Assembly: GCA_016716675.1 (NCBI GenBank)
Contig: JADJVG010000006.1
Location: 173,257 to 237,256 of the forward strand
Source of the DNA: Hyphomicrobium sp.
GTDB lineage: Bacteria; Pseudomonadota; Alphaproteobacteria; Rhizobiales; Hyphomicrobiaceae
Direction: 5' to 3'
DNA length: 64,000 bases
The notes below the pieces were generated by a model. That model was not told the origin of the DNA and searched no databases. It saw only the letters and a program-made list of their open reading frames with translations. The translations under genes and the position numbers were made by a program. Below are positions 44,770 to 54,631 of the stretch, one piece after another. Numbering within the stretch: the first letter of the stretch is position 1; each line of letters starts with the position of its first letter.

Positions 44770-45602
44770 TGGGCTTGAAGGCCATCGTCCTCGCAAGTGC
44801 CGTCGTCGCTAGTGCGACGATAGCATGGTTGGCGGCCGTTGCCCCATCTCAGGCCCAGAACGCGACCCTGCCGGTGGAGAGCGTCGAAGCCGACGTTTCG
44901 ACACGCAGCGTGTCGATCACCTCCGGCTTTACCGGCACAGAGATCATCATTTTCGGCACGGTTGAAAACAGCCGGCAGCCGAGTGCGGAAGCGGGCACCT
45001 ACGATGTCGTCGTGGTCGTCGAAGGCACCCCGGCGCCGGCCGTCGTGCGCAAGAAGGCCCGGGTCGGTGGCCTGTGGATCAACACGGAATCCATCCGCTT
45101 CGCGTCCTTCCCATCGTACTACGCCATTGCCTCGACACGCCCGATCGACGAATTTGCTGAGCCGGACGTGCTCAACAAGAACGAAATCGGCTTTAGCCAC
45201 ATCCGCATGGTGCCGTCCGGCCGCGCCTATATCGGCAATCCCAATCCCAAAGAAGCGCTGGAGTTTCGTGATGCGGTGATCCGGCTGAAGCAGCGCGACC
45301 GCCTCTATGTGACGGCCAACCATGGCGTGATCTTCATTGGCCGCAGTCTGTTCCGCTCAACGATCACCTTGCCGCCGAACGTGCCGGTCGGGCCGCTGAC
45401 GGCGCGCGTCTATCTGCTCAAGGATGGCGTTTTGCTGTCGTCCTATCAAAGCAAGGTCGACCTGGAGCGTGCAGGGCTTGAACGCTTCCTGCACGATGCC
45501 GCGATCGAGCGCCCGCTGCTCTATGCGCTTTCGACAATCCTGCTCGCGGCACTCGCCGGCCTCTCGGCTGCCTTCGCCTTCCAGCGGGCCATGGCGAGCT
45601 GA
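44769..45602 (+). CDS. TIGR02186 family protein, membrane-anchored
   Basis: This 277-residue protein has a signal peptide (IVLASAVVASATIAWLAAVAPSQA), a periplasmic beta-rich domain with the family motif SITSGFTGTEIIIFG, and a C-terminal membrane helix (LLYALSTILLAALAGLSAAFAF). Members are almost always next to a TauE/SafE permease, as here, with overlapping stop and start codons. The exact function is unknown; an accessory subunit of the exporter is inferred. Confidence 0.9.
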   Translation: MGLKAIVLASAVVASATIAWLAAVAPSQAQNATLPVESVEADVSTRSVSITSGFTGTEIIIFGTVENSRQPSAEAGTYDVVVVVEGTPAPAVVRKKARVGGLWINTESIRFASFPSYYAIASTRPIDEFAEPDVLNKNEIGFSHIRMVPSGRAYIGNPNPKEALEFRDAVIRLKQRDRLYVTANHGVIFIGRSLFRSTITLPPNVPVGPLTARVYLLKDGVLLSSYQSKVDLERAGLERFLHDAAIERPLLYALSTILLAALAGLSAAFAFQRAMAS

Positions 45603-45617
45603 TTGATCGACCGCCGT

Positions 45618-46340
45618 TCAGTCGTCGCGCAACAGGCGAGTGGCAACCGGATAGAGACCCTCCTGGCCGAGCATCCAGACGGACACGCCATCCAAGCCGA
45701 ACAACGGCTCGAACGCGGCGTCGAGGATATTTAATCCACCGGTGAAGGCGCCGAACGCGGGCATCACGAGGCGCAGCCCGTTGCTGATGAAGCACGGCCG
45801 GCGGAGCGCGGTGCCATGCACCACGAGGCGCGCGGCAGGATGCATATGGCCGGCAATCTCATGCGTCACGGCGCCAGCGCGCGGCTCATGCCTCAGCGTC
45901 AGGCCTTCGACCGTCAAGCCCGGCAGAACGTGACCGCCGAGGATTGGCGCGACGTCGGGATCATGATTGCCGGTGATCCAGATCCAGTCGCGGTTGTCTT
46001 GCAGGATCGCCAAGGTTTCGAGATCTGCCGCATCGATGCGGGCCGCGGCGGTTGCGTCATGCAGGCTGTCGCCGAGGGCGATGACGGTTTCGGCATCGTA
46101 CATGTCGATCACTTCGGCGAGCTTGCGCAGTGTCTCGCGGGTATCGTAGGGCGGCAGCATTTGGCCGCGGGCGGCGTAGTGCGAGCCTTTTTCGAGATGC
46201 AGGTCCGAGACGATCAGCGCGTGCTCAGCCGGCCAGTAGAGCGCACCCGACATGTGGGCGCGAAACGCCTTGCCGCACAGCGACAGTGGCTGATCGCGGG
46301 CATCGTTGAGGTCGAAGCGTTCCGGTCTGAGACTGCTCAT
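45618..46340 (-). CDS. pdeM: Ligase-associated DNA damage response endonuclease PdeM
   Basis: This 240-residue metallophosphoesterase has the motifs IVSDLHLEKGSHYA (D-x-H), LGDSLHD (GDxxH-like), ITGNHDPD (GNHD) and HEIAGHMHP (GHxH). It belongs to the group encoded with the ligase-associated DEXH helicase, which is immediately upstream. Such sets, usually with an ATP-dependent ligase and a nuclease, are thought to repair DNA damage in alphaproteobacteria and others. The ligase is not in the window. The nearest neighbour downstream is the TIGR02186 gene, convergent. Confidence 0.9.
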   Translation of the reverse strand: MSSLRPERFDLNDARDQPLSLCGKAFRAHMSGALYWPAEHALIVSDLHLEKGSHYAARGQMLPPYDTRETLRKLAEVIDMYDAETVIALGDSLHDATAAARIDAADLETLAILQDNRDWIWITGNHDPDVAPILGGHVLPGLTVEGLTLRHEPRAGAVTHEIAGHMHPAARLVVHGTALRRPCFISNGLRLVMPAFGAFTGGLNILDAAFEPLFGLDGVSVWMLGQEGLYPVATRLLRDD

Positions 46341-46374
46341 CGGGTCTCCCTGTTGATGATCGCGACCATCACAA

Positions 46375-48933
46375 TCATGCGGCGCTCTCGCCGGTCGCTT
46401 CGCGGATTAGAAGTGCGGCGGCGTCGCGTAAAATCGAATCCTGCGCTTGTCCGTAAACCTGTTCGCGGCCGATCTCCAAAAGGATCGGCACGCTGAGGGG
46501 AGAAACGCGCGTTAACGGTTGATGCCTGATTCGGCCGCGGATGCGGGCGAGAAACTCGCCTAGCCGGGCGATGTCGAGCAATCCTGTGGCCGCATCCGCC
46601 CAGGCGGCTTCCAGCAGGATGTGGCCGGGATCGTGGCGGCGCAGTACGTCGTAAATGAGGTCCGTTGACATGGTGACCTGCCGCCCGGATTTGACCTTGC
46701 CCGGATGGCGGCGCTCGATCAGCCCGGCGATCACGGCGGCGAGACGGAACGTCCGCTTCATCAGGCTGCTTTCCGCCAGCCATGCATCTAGATCGTCGCC
46801 GAGCATGTCCTGTTCGAACAGCTGTGCGAGGCTTAAGCGTTCCTCTGTAATCGCCGCTGAAACGTCGCCCCGGCACCAGATCGACAGCGCGTAGTCGTTG
46901 GCGACAAAACCGAGAGGCTCCAATCCGGCGCGGTCGAGGCGGCGCGTCAGCAGCATGCCGAGCGTCTGGTGGGCAAGGCGGCCTTCGAACGGATAGACAA
47001 CCATGTGATGGCGGCCATGGTGCGGGAACGTCTCGATCAGCACGTCGTTCGGCCCCGGAATGATGGAGCGTTCGGCCTGCAACTCAAGCCAGTGCGAGAC
47101 GGCCGCGGGAAGAGCCCGCCAGGCTTTGGGGTCGGCCAGCATGGTGCGCACCCGCGCCGCGAGGTGCGTTGACATAGGGAAGCGCCCGCCGCCGTAACTC
47201 GGAATCATCGGATCGCTGGCAGTGGCACGCGATACGTAGACCTCAGTCTCGCGCAGGCCTTCAAAGCGCAGCACTTCGCCGGCGAACACGAACGTCGCGC
47301 GCGGCGGCAATTGCTCGACGAAATATTCGTCAAGTTCGCCGAGCACGCGCCCGCCTTGTAGCGCGCTGATCTTTGCGCCGCGCTTGCCGGAGATAAGCCG
47401 CACTTTCAGCATCGGCGTATCGACAATGGTGCCAACGTTGAGCCGGTACTGCTGGGCGATCCTGGCATTCGAGATGCGCAACGCGCCGCCATCCGCTGGC
47501 CGCAGTTTGGCAAAGCGCTCGTAGCTGCGCAGCGCGTAGCCGCCGGTCGAAACGAAATCGACGACGCGATCGAAGTGTTGCCGTGTCAGGTCAGCATAGG
47601 GCAGCGCCGTGCGCACTTCGCTGAACAGCGCGTCGGGCTGAAACGGTGCCGCGCACGCCATGCCGATGATGTGCTGCGCTAATACGTCGAGGGCGCCGGT
47701 GCGCGACAGCATCGCGTCCTGAGCGCCCGCTTCGGCGGCCTGCATCGCGGCACGGCATTCGAGCACTTCGAAACGGTTGCCGGGCACCAGTACGGCGCGG
47801 GATGGCTCATCCATCCGGTGGTTGGCGCGGCCAATCCGCTGCAGCAAGCGGCTAGCCCCTTTCGGCGCGCCGATGTGAATGACGAGATCGATGTCGCCCC
47901 AGTCGATACCGAGATCGAGTGTCGAGGTGGCGACGACCGCGCGCAACTTGCCAGCCGCCATCGCGGCTTCGACTTTCTTGCGTTGTGCGGCATCAAGAGA
48001 ACCATGGTGCAAGCCGATCGGCAGATTGTCGTCGTTGCCGCGCCAGAGCTCCTGGAACACATACTCGGCCTGCATGCGCGTGTTGACGAACACGAGCGCC
48101 AAGCGACTTTTGCGGATCGCGTCATAGACCTCGGCCATGGCGTAGCGGGCGGTATGGCCTGACCACGGAATATCAGCTTCGGCAGCGAGGATTTTGATGT
48201 CCGGCTTTGCGCCACCCTTGACGGTAACGACGTCAGCCAACGCGAGCGTCGTATCGGGTTCTGTCTGCGCCATCAGATAGGCGCGCAGTTCTGTCGGGCG
48301 CGCAACCGTCGCTGAAAGCCCGATGGTCATCACGGCGGGTGCCAGTGTGCGCAGACGCGCGAGACCAAGCGCCAGCAGGTCGCCGCGCTTGGAGGCGGCC
48401 AGCGCGTGCAATTCATCAAGGATGATGGTGTCGAGATCAGCGAACAGATAGCCGGCATCGGGATGGCTTAACAGCAGCGCGACTTGCTCGGGCGTTGTCA
48501 GCAGAATGTGAGGGGGATGCGTGCGCTGCCGAGTTTTGCGCGCCACCGACGTGTCGCCGCTGCGGGTTTCAGTGCGGATCTTAAGGCCCATCTCGGCAAT
48601 CGGTGTTTCGAGATTGCGGGCGACGTCGGCGGCAAGCGCCTTCAACGGCGAGATGTAGAGCGTGCGCAGACCGGCGCCCTTTTTTTCACGCTTGCCGGAG
48701 GAGAGTGCGACGAGGCTCGGCAGAAATCCGGCGAGTGTCTTGCCGGCGCCGGTCGGTGCGATCAGCAAGGTTGAGCGCCGGTCGGCGGCGGCTTGGAGCA
48801 GAGCGAGCTGATGGGCGCGCGGAGACCAGCCACGGCGCGCGAACCATTGGGCGAATGGCTCCGGCAGCACGACACTTGCCGCATCCGCCCGTCGCGCCTT
48901 GGGGCTTGCAGATGATCGTCGTCGTTCTGACAT
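46375..48933 (-). CDS. Ligase-associated DNA damage response DEXH-box helicase
   Basis: This 852-residue Lhr-like superfamily 2 helicase carries motif I LLIAPTGAGKTLAGF, motif II IILDELHALA (DExH), motif III IGLSATVARP, and motif VI QRIGRANHRMDEPSR. After the two RecA lobes it has the winged-helix and C-terminal domains characteristic of this family (KISALQGGRVLGELDEYFVEQL). I chose the Met at 48933 (MSERRRSSASPKA) as more sensible than 48981. It is 34 bases upstream of pdeM and probably co-transcribed. It unwinds DNA or RNA-DNA hybrids in repair; the exact substrate is unknown. Confidence 0.93.
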   Translation of the reverse strand: MSERRRSSASPKARRADAASVVLPEPFAQWFARRGWSPRAHQLALLQAAADRRSTLLIAPTGAGKTLAGFLPSLVALSSGKREKKGAGLRTLYISPLKALAADVARNLETPIAEMGLKIRTETRSGDTSVARKTRQRTHPPHILLTTPEQVALLLSHPDAGYLFADLDTIILDELHALAASKRGDLLALGLARLRTLAPAVMTIGLSATVARPTELRAYLMAQTEPDTTLALADVVTVKGGAKPDIKILAAEADIPWSGHTARYAMAEVYDAIRKSRLALVFVNTRMQAEYVFQELWRGNDDNLPIGLHHGSLDAAQRKKVEAAMAAGKLRAVVATSTLDLGIDWGDIDLVIHIGAPKGASRLLQRIGRANHRMDEPSRAVLVPGNRFEVLECRAAMQAAEAGAQDAMLSRTGALDVLAQHIIGMACAAPFQPDALFSEVRTALPYADLTRQHFDRVVDFVSTGGYALRSYERFAKLRPADGGALRISNARIAQQYRLNVGTIVDTPMLKVRLISGKRGAKISALQGGRVLGELDEYFVEQLPPRATFVFAGEVLRFEGLRETEVYVSRATASDPMIPSYGGGRFPMSTHLAARVRTMLADPKAWRALPAAVSHWLELQAERSIIPGPNDVLIETFPHHGRHHMVVYPFEGRLAHQTLGMLLTRRLDRAGLEPLGFVANDYALSIWCRGDVSAAITEERLSLAQLFEQDMLGDDLDAWLAESSLMKRTFRLAAVIAGLIERRHPGKVKSGRQVTMSTDLIYDVLRRHDPGHILLEAAWADAATGLLDIARLGEFLARIRGRIRHQPLTRVSPLSVPILLEIGREQVYGQAQDSILRDAAALLIREATGESAA

Positions 48934-49071
48934 AAGGCCTATTACGCTGGACGGCGCCCATTGGCTCGCTTTCAAACACATCCCTATGCTAAGCGATGGC
49001 GGCGGACCAGATGCTGTGATCGAGACGCTAGTATGGCCGGTCCGGTAGGCAATGACGAGGAGAGCGGCGGA

Positions 49072-49344
49072 ATGAACATGCGGGATTTTCTTGGCGGCTC
49101 GCCGCTGGGCGTTATCATCCGGCTGGCAATTCTGTCGGTTCTCGTCGGCGTGTTGCTTTCGGTGTTCGGCATTACGCCGCGCAACTTCTTCTACGTCATC
49201 GATGATTTCGCGCGCCGTATCTACGATCTGGGCTTTGGCGCGGTCACCTGGATGCTCGACTATATGCTGCTCGGCGCCATGCTGGTCGTGCCGGTGTGGT
49301 TGGTTGTTCGCCTGCTGAGGGCCGGGCCTAAAGATTCGGCCTGA
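49072..49344 (+). CDS. Small membrane protein (DUF6460-like)
   Basis: This 90-residue protein has two hydrophobic helices (VIIRLAILSVLVGVLLSVFGI and MLDYMLLGAMLVVPVWLVVRLL) and the opening GGSPLGV that marks the DUF6460-like family. The ATG at 49072 follows GAGGAG. It is divergent from the helicase. The function is unknown. Confidence 0.78.
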   Translation: MNMRDFLGGSPLGVIIRLAILSVLVGVLLSVFGITPRNFFYVIDDFARRIYDLGFGAVTWMLDYMLLGAMLVVPVWLVVRLLRAGPKDSA

Positions 49345-49368
49345 TACTTATTCGAGATACTTATTCGA
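49343..49368. repeat. 13-bp tandem duplication across the end of pyrD
   Basis: GATACTTATTCGA occurs twice head to tail (49343-49355, 49356-49368). Both copies contain a TTA that would read as a stop for pyrD, so the duplication may have doubled the original 3' end of the gene. Confidence 0.85.
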
Positions 49369-50452
49369 GCGGACGGCGTGCCCAGTCGTCCGCCTTTCGC
49401 CCGCGCAGTGCTGCCAACCCACCGGGGCCAGCGCGGCGCGCTTCCTCAGCAAGCTTGCTTTTGATCCTGCCGATCAAACCCGGTCCTTCATAGATCAATC
49501 CGGTATAGAGCTGCAGCAGAGTTGCGCCAGCTTCGATCTTGGCGACGGCGCTCTCGGGGCTATCGATGCCGCCGATGCCGATCAACGGTATTTGGCCGCC
49601 GGTTGCGCGGTAGATGCGGGCCAACATCGCGGTTGAGCAGTTGAAGGCGGGGCGGCCCGAAAGGCCGCCGGTTTCTGAAGCCCTGCCATCGGTCAATCCA
49701 GCGCGCGACAGCGTCGTGTTGGAAACGGCAATGCCGTCGACGGCGTGCGCCATCAAGCGATCGACAATCGCGGCGATGTCATCCTCGGCAATGTCAGGTG
49801 CGATTTTCACGATCACCGGGCGGCGCGGCGCCCCGCGCGCTTCAATGGAGGTACGCGCAGCCATCACACGCCCCAACAATTCGTCGAGGGCGGCGGGGGC
49901 TTGCAGGTCGCGCAGTCCCGGCGTGTTGGGTGACGAGATGTTGACCGTAAAATAGCTGGCCAAGTGATGAAACGTCTCGATGCCCTTGACGTAATCAGCG
50001 GTGCGATCAGTCGAATCTTTGTTGGCGCCGATGTTGACGCCGACGATGCCGCCCTTGGCGCGCCTGGCTTCCAGGCGTTGCAGGGCGGCGATGTGGCCGC
50101 CGTTGTTGAAACCAAGGCGGTTGATCAGTCCGTGATCGGCAACGAGGCGAAAGACGCGCGGTTGCGGGTTGCCCGGTTGCGGCTTCGGCGTCACCGTGCC
50201 GATTTCGGCAAATCCGCAGCCGAGGCCGAGTACGCCATCGGGCACGCGCGCGTCCTTGTCGTATCCGGCTGCGATGCCTACGGGATTGGGAAACGCCAAT
50301 CCGAACACGGTCTGCGCCAGGCTGGCATCCTCGCGACCGCTGGCGCGAGGATAGGCGCCGCATTCGAGCGCCTTCAGCGACACCTCGTGAGCCGCTTCAG
50401 GCTCAAGTGCAAACAGTGCCGCGCGTGCAACCGGATAGAGTGCTGAGAACAT
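49361..50452 (-). CDS. pyrD: Dihydroorotate dehydrogenase (quinone), class 2
   Basis: PyrD oxidises dihydroorotate to orotate with FMN and passes electrons to ubiquinone; it is peripheral on the inner membrane. The 363-residue class 2 enzyme has the N-terminal membrane helix (ARAALFALEPEAAHEVSL), NRLGFNNGGH, TVNISSPNTPGLRDLQ with the catalytic Ser, KIAPDIAEDD and LIGIGGIDSPESAVAKI for the FMN phosphate. It overlaps the DUF952 gene by one base (TAATG), so they are coupled. pyrD next to a DUF952 gene is a common alphaproteobacterial arrangement. Confidence 0.96.
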   Translation of the reverse strand: MFSALYPVARAALFALEPEAAHEVSLKALECGAYPRASGREDASLAQTVFGLAFPNPVGIAAGYDKDARVPDGVLGLGCGFAEIGTVTPKPQPGNPQPRVFRLVADHGLINRLGFNNGGHIAALQRLEARRAKGGIVGVNIGANKDSTDRTADYVKGIETFHHLASYFTVNISSPNTPGLRDLQAPAALDELLGRVMAARTSIEARGAPRRPVIVKIAPDIAEDDIAAIVDRLMAHAVDGIAVSNTTLSRAGLTDGRASETGGLSGRPAFNCSTAMLARIYRATGGQIPLIGIGGIDSPESAVAKIEAGATLLQLYTGLIYEGPGLIGRIKSKLAEEARRAGPGGLAALRGRKADDWARRPLE

Positions 50453-50826
50453 TACAGCTTGTCCTTATCATCGACGTGCGGGATGCCATCGGGGCCGAGG
50501 CGCAACGGCCGTTGCCAAAGGGCCAGCGTGACCGGGAGAGCACCGTAGTAATGCGGGAATAAAGCTCCGCCACGCGAGGCTTCCCACTTCAGCGCGCCGC
50601 CTAGGTCTGCACTGCTGAAGCCAATCAACAGCAAGTCCGGCTGATCGCGAAAATACTTGGCGAGTGTCCCGGATAATTGATCAGCGTTCGACAGATGGAT
50701 AAAGCCATCGCGCACGTCGTCTGCCGAGCCCGTAAAAAAACCTGCGGTGCGCGCGTTGGCCCAGTGCGCTGACGGCATGACCTTAAAAACATCGGCGCGG
50801 GTCTCAGCGGAACGGATGTCCGTCAT
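50452..50826 (-). CDS. DUF952 family protein
   Basis: This 124-residue protein of the DUF952 family contains FKVMPSAHWANA, DGFIHLSNADQL and LKWEASRGGALFPHYYGAL. The conserved His and Glu suggest enzymatic activity related to glutathione-S-transferase-unlike small folds, but no reaction is established. It lies directly upstream of pyrD. Confidence 0.88.
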   Translation of the reverse strand: MTDIRSAETRADVFKVMPSAHWANARTAGFFTGSADDVRDGFIHLSNADQLSGTLAKYFRDQPDLLLIGFSSADLGGALKWEASRGGALFPHYYGALPVTLALWQRPLRLGPDGIPHVDDKDKL

Positions 50827-51042
50827 AGGTTTTAATCCGAAGTGGTGCTTTGCTGCGTCAAGCGAAGAATGCGATCGGGATACTTTTTTTTAATTTGACG
50901 AATGTCCTACTTGATTGCGGGTCGAGAGAGCATGGTAGGACAATAACTCGCCATTCGCAGATGCTGGTATCGGCTCTGCGCCCAAGAGACAAGTCCGCGA
51001 TGCCGCACTGGTGCATACCGGTGACCAGCGGCTGTCAGTCAA

Positions 51043-52863
51043 GTGAGTACTTTCGTGTTAGCGACCGCATGGCTCAAGCTTTCGGAAATGTTGTCCGGTC
51101 CATTTTTGCTGAGCGTACCCCCGTATCAGCGGCCCTATTCATGGGGTGAACAACAGGTTGAGCAGCTCCTCGACGATCTGACGGAGGCGGCCCGCCTGGG
51201 GTCGTCGAAGGTCGTCGATGACAGTTATTTTCTCGGCACCATTCTGCTGATGGATCAGCCCGGCAATCAGACGGTGCGGATCACGCCGAAAATGGCACCG
51301 CGTGAGTTCGATATCATCGATGGCCAGCAGCGCCTTGTAACGATGATGACGATCTTCTGCGTGTTCAGGGATCTCGACGCCGCGCAGAAATCGGCGATCG
51401 GCAAGCGCGTTCAGGCCATGGTGTTGGCCCAGCACGGAAAACCGTTTTTCCGGAGCGAGCGGTTTCGGATGCATCTGTCGAGCCGCGAGAGCGCGGTTTT
51501 TGAAAAGTTCGTGCTGGCCCCGGGCGGTACGATGCGCAAACCGGAATCGCCCTTCCTGTCGCCGTCGGAGCAGGCCCTTTTGGCCATGCGCGACCGGGTT
51601 GTTTTAGAATTGCAGAAGCTGACGAGCCGCGAACGCGGCCAGTTGTTCCAGTTCATTGCCGATAAGTGCAGCGCGGTGGTGATTGTCAGTCACGACATCG
51701 ACCGGGCGCATCGGATGTTCGTCGTTCTGAACGAACGCGGCAAGCAGTTGCAACGCGACGATATTCTGAAAGCCGACGTTCTGAGCCGCGTGCCGCAATC
51801 CGACGTCAATTGGATTGCTGAAACGTGGGACAAGACGGGCGCCGAACTCGGCAAGGATTTCGAGGTCTTCTTCTCCCATGTCCGCAAGATCTATGGCTAT
51901 GACAACCGTCAAGTCGTGTCGGGGGTGCGCGCCGTCATTGCCGATGCGGGTGGCGCGGAACCCTTCATCTCAAACGTTTTTGTGCCGTTGGCAAAGACAT
52001 ACCAGCTCATTCGGAGCGTCGACGCGACCGAACTTCCCGGCGACATCCGGCGGCGGTTGATATATCTGAACCGGCTAGCCGATGGCGATTGGGCGCCTGC
52101 CGCCATGCTGGCTTTGAAAGACTGGCAAAGCGACCCGGACCGCGCCCGGATGTTGATTTCTGAAATTGATCGCATGGCCCACATCATGCGCCTGTTGTGT
52201 GCGGGCACCGGCAAGCGCGTGCGCCGCTTCAGCGATATTGTCGATGCGATCCGCTCCGGCGTGGCGATTGACGAAAACCATCCGGTTTTCCAGGTGACGC
52301 GCGAGGAAACCCGTTCAATCGTTTTCCATTTGAAGGACTTGCACAAGCGCGGGCCGAAGATCTGCAAACTGCTGCTGATGCGGCTCGGCGATTCCCTTGG
52401 CGGGCGATCTTACGACATCGATCCGGAACTCTATACGATCGAACATATTCTGCCGCAGCGCCCGTCCGCGACCAGCGAATGGCGGCGCTGGTTCCCGACC
52501 GCGGAGGAGCGCAGCCAATGCATTGAAAGCCTGGGCAACTTGGTGCTGATCACCCAGGAACAGAACGATAAAGCGCGCAATGCGTCGTTCGAGGTCAAAA
52601 AGGCGATCTATGCTGAGGTGACGGGCAGTGTGCCGCTGCTGCCGATCACGGCTGATGTTCTGGCTGCGATGCGCTGGACGCGCGAGGAGATCGACGGGCG
52701 CGAGATCAGGCTGCTGAACATGATCGCCAATATGCTGCGCATCGATGTGCCAATGCCGAAGTTGGAGCCACCGGCTAGTAGCGGGAGCGGCGACGTTGCG
52801 GCCGCGCCGTTGACCGGTCCGGCAATTGAACAATCGAAAGCGCGCGCCGCCTCTCGCCGCTAA
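51043..52863 (+). CDS. GmrSD-like DUF262/DUF1524 protein (candidate type IV restriction)
   Basis: This 606-residue protein has an N-terminal DUF262 domain with PPYQRPYSWGEQQVEQLLDDL and IIDGQQRL (Asp93-Arg97, the ParB-like nucleotide-hydrolysis motif). Its C-terminal DUF1524 HNH-type region has ELYTIEHILPQ near 465 and SLGNLVLI near 500. This is the GmrS-GmrD fused arrangement; GmrSD cuts DNA with glucosylated hydroxymethylcytosine and is driven by nucleotide. It stands alone between convergent lysS and divergent DUF952, without mobile elements nearby. GTG is the start. A defence role is inferred; many homologues are uncharacterised. Confidence 0.85.
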   Translation: MSTFVLATAWLKLSEMLSGPFLLSVPPYQRPYSWGEQQVEQLLDDLTEAARLGSSKVVDDSYFLGTILLMDQPGNQTVRITPKMAPREFDIIDGQQRLVTMMTIFCVFRDLDAAQKSAIGKRVQAMVLAQHGKPFFRSERFRMHLSSRESAVFEKFVLAPGGTMRKPESPFLSPSEQALLAMRDRVVLELQKLTSRERGQLFQFIADKCSAVVIVSHDIDRAHRMFVVLNERGKQLQRDDILKADVLSRVPQSDVNWIAETWDKTGAELGKDFEVFFSHVRKIYGYDNRQVVSGVRAVIADAGGAEPFISNVFVPLAKTYQLIRSVDATELPGDIRRRLIYLNRLADGDWAPAAMLALKDWQSDPDRARMLISEIDRMAHIMRLLCAGTGKRVRRFSDIVDAIRSGVAIDENHPVFQVTREETRSIVFHLKDLHKRGPKICKLLLMRLGDSLGGRSYDIDPELYTIEHILPQRPSATSEWRRWFPTAEERSQCIESLGNLVLITQEQNDKARNASFEVKKAIYAEVTGSVPLLPITADVLAAMRWTREEIDGREIRLLNMIANMLRIDVPMPKLEPPASSGSGDVAAAPLTGPAIEQSKARAASRR

Positions 52864-52865
52864 GA

Positions 52866-54536
52866 TTATGCCGCTGAGAGTTGGCCGGCGCGGGCCTTGG
52901 CGATCAGCGCGCGGGTTTCCGGAACGCCGTACAGCGCGACGAACGTGCCGAGCCGCGGACCGCGTTCGAGGCCGAGCAGCGTCTCATAGATTGCCTGGAA
53001 CCAGTCGAGCTTGACGCCGGGGCCGCCGTGCGGGCCGGTCTTGGTCAAATCCTGATAGCGCGGGATGGCGCGGCCGACATCGAGAATGGCGTTCTGAATG
53101 ACGTCGGCAGTGGCGTCGGCCGGCAGCGCCGCAAGCGTCGTGTCGAGGGACGCAAGGGCGTCCTGTTCGACGTCGTCAGGGGTGCGGTACTTCTTGGTGG
53201 GGCGCACGAAATCGTTGAAGTAGCGAATGGCGTAGTCCGACAACTTATCGAGGATCGGATTGGCTTCAGGCGTTGCGCCGGGGCTGTAGCGGCGGACGAA
53301 GCCCCACAGCACGTCCTTGTTCTCGGCGTTCGACACCGAAACGAGGTTGAGCAGCAAGCCGAAGGTGATCGGCAGTTCGGCCTTTGGCGGATGGCCGCTG
53401 TGAATATGCCAGACCGCGTTGTCGAGCTTTTGCTTGTCGTCCTGCTTTGGGAACGCCGTCAGGAATTGCAGATATTCGTCAACCGCGCGCGGGATCACGT
53501 CGAAGTGCAGCTTCTTGGCGCTGCGCGGCTTCTGGAACATGTACAGCGACAGACTTTCGGGCGACGCGTAGGTCAGCCATTCGTCGATCGTCAGGCCGTT
53601 GCCCTTCGATTTCGAAATCTTCTGGCCGGTTTCATCGAGAAACAGCTCGTAGACGTAATGCTGAGGCGCAACGCCGCCGAGAATCTCGCAAATGCGATCG
53701 TAGATCACGGCGTTGGTCTGGTGGTCCTTGCCGAACATTTCGAAATCGACGCCGAGGGCTGCCCATCGCATGCCGAAATCCGGCTTCCACTGCAGCTTCA
53801 CATGGCCGCCGGTGACCGGGAGCGGGAGCTCGCGGCCGTCTTCGTCGTCGAAGGTGATGGTTCCGGCTTTCGCATTGACGGCCTTCATCGGCACGTAGAG
53901 GACGCGGCCCGATGTTGGCGAGATCGGAAGGAAAGGGCTGTAGGTCGCTTGCCGTTCCGCGCCGAGCGTCGGCAGCATGACGCCCATAATGTCGTCGTAA
54001 CGGGCGGCGGCGCGCAGCAGCACCTCGTCGAACTTGCCCGCTTTGTAATATTCGGTGGCGCTGGCGAATTCATAGTCGAACCCGAAGGTGTCGAGGAAGC
54101 GCCGCAGCATGGCGTTGTTGTGATGGCCGAAGCTCGCGTAGTCGCCGCCGAACGGGTTGGGCACGACGGTCAACGGCTTGTGCAGGTGCGGCTCCAGGAA
54201 CGCCTTGTCCGGCACGTTGTCCGGAATCTTGCGCATGCCGTCCATGTCGTCGGAGAAGCACAGCAGCCGCGTCTTGCGCTTGCCCTCGGTCAACACCTCG
54301 AAGGCGTGACGCACCATGGTGGTGCGCGCCACTTCGCCGAAGGTGCCGATGTGCGGCAGGCCCGACGGGCCGTAGCCGGTCTCGAACAGCACCGTTTTGT
54401 ACTTGCCGCCGGGAAGCTTGTCCAATCGCTGGATCAGGCGGCGAGCTTCCTCGAACGGCCAAGCTTTGGCGTCTTGGATAGCTTTTACGTCGGAAATGGC
54501 GGCGAGGAGAGGCTTGTCAGCGGCGGCGGACGACAT
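52866..54536 (-). CDS. lysS: Class I lysyl-tRNA synthetase
   Basis: This 556-residue archaeal-type class I LysRS charges tRNA-Lys; alphaproteobacteria commonly use this form instead of class II. The HIGH-type motif is GPSGLPHIGTFGEV (HIGT) and the KMSKS-type is KISKSKGNG. The C-terminal anticodon-binding domain is all helical. The length is normal. It ends 2 bases from the end of the GmrSD-like gene on the other strand. Confidence 0.96.
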   Translation of the reverse strand: MSSAAADKPLLAAISDVKAIQDAKAWPFEEARRLIQRLDKLPGGKYKTVLFETGYGPSGLPHIGTFGEVARTTMVRHAFEVLTEGKRKTRLLCFSDDMDGMRKIPDNVPDKAFLEPHLHKPLTVVPNPFGGDYASFGHHNNAMLRRFLDTFGFDYEFASATEYYKAGKFDEVLLRAAARYDDIMGVMLPTLGAERQATYSPFLPISPTSGRVLYVPMKAVNAKAGTITFDDEDGRELPLPVTGGHVKLQWKPDFGMRWAALGVDFEMFGKDHQTNAVIYDRICEILGGVAPQHYVYELFLDETGQKISKSKGNGLTIDEWLTYASPESLSLYMFQKPRSAKKLHFDVIPRAVDEYLQFLTAFPKQDDKQKLDNAVWHIHSGHPPKAELPITFGLLLNLVSVSNAENKDVLWGFVRRYSPGATPEANPILDKLSDYAIRYFNDFVRPTKKYRTPDDVEQDALASLDTTLAALPADATADVIQNAILDVGRAIPRYQDLTKTGPHGGPGVKLDWFQAIYETLLGLERGPRLGTFVALYGVPETRALIAKARAGQLSAA

Positions 54537-54631
54537 TGGAGCAGCAATCTTTTCGGTTTGTGTGGAGGCCTCCGGCAGAACGCCCCAGGCGGCCGCACCG
54601 TAGGGTTGAGGGGCGGCCGCGTCAATGTTTG

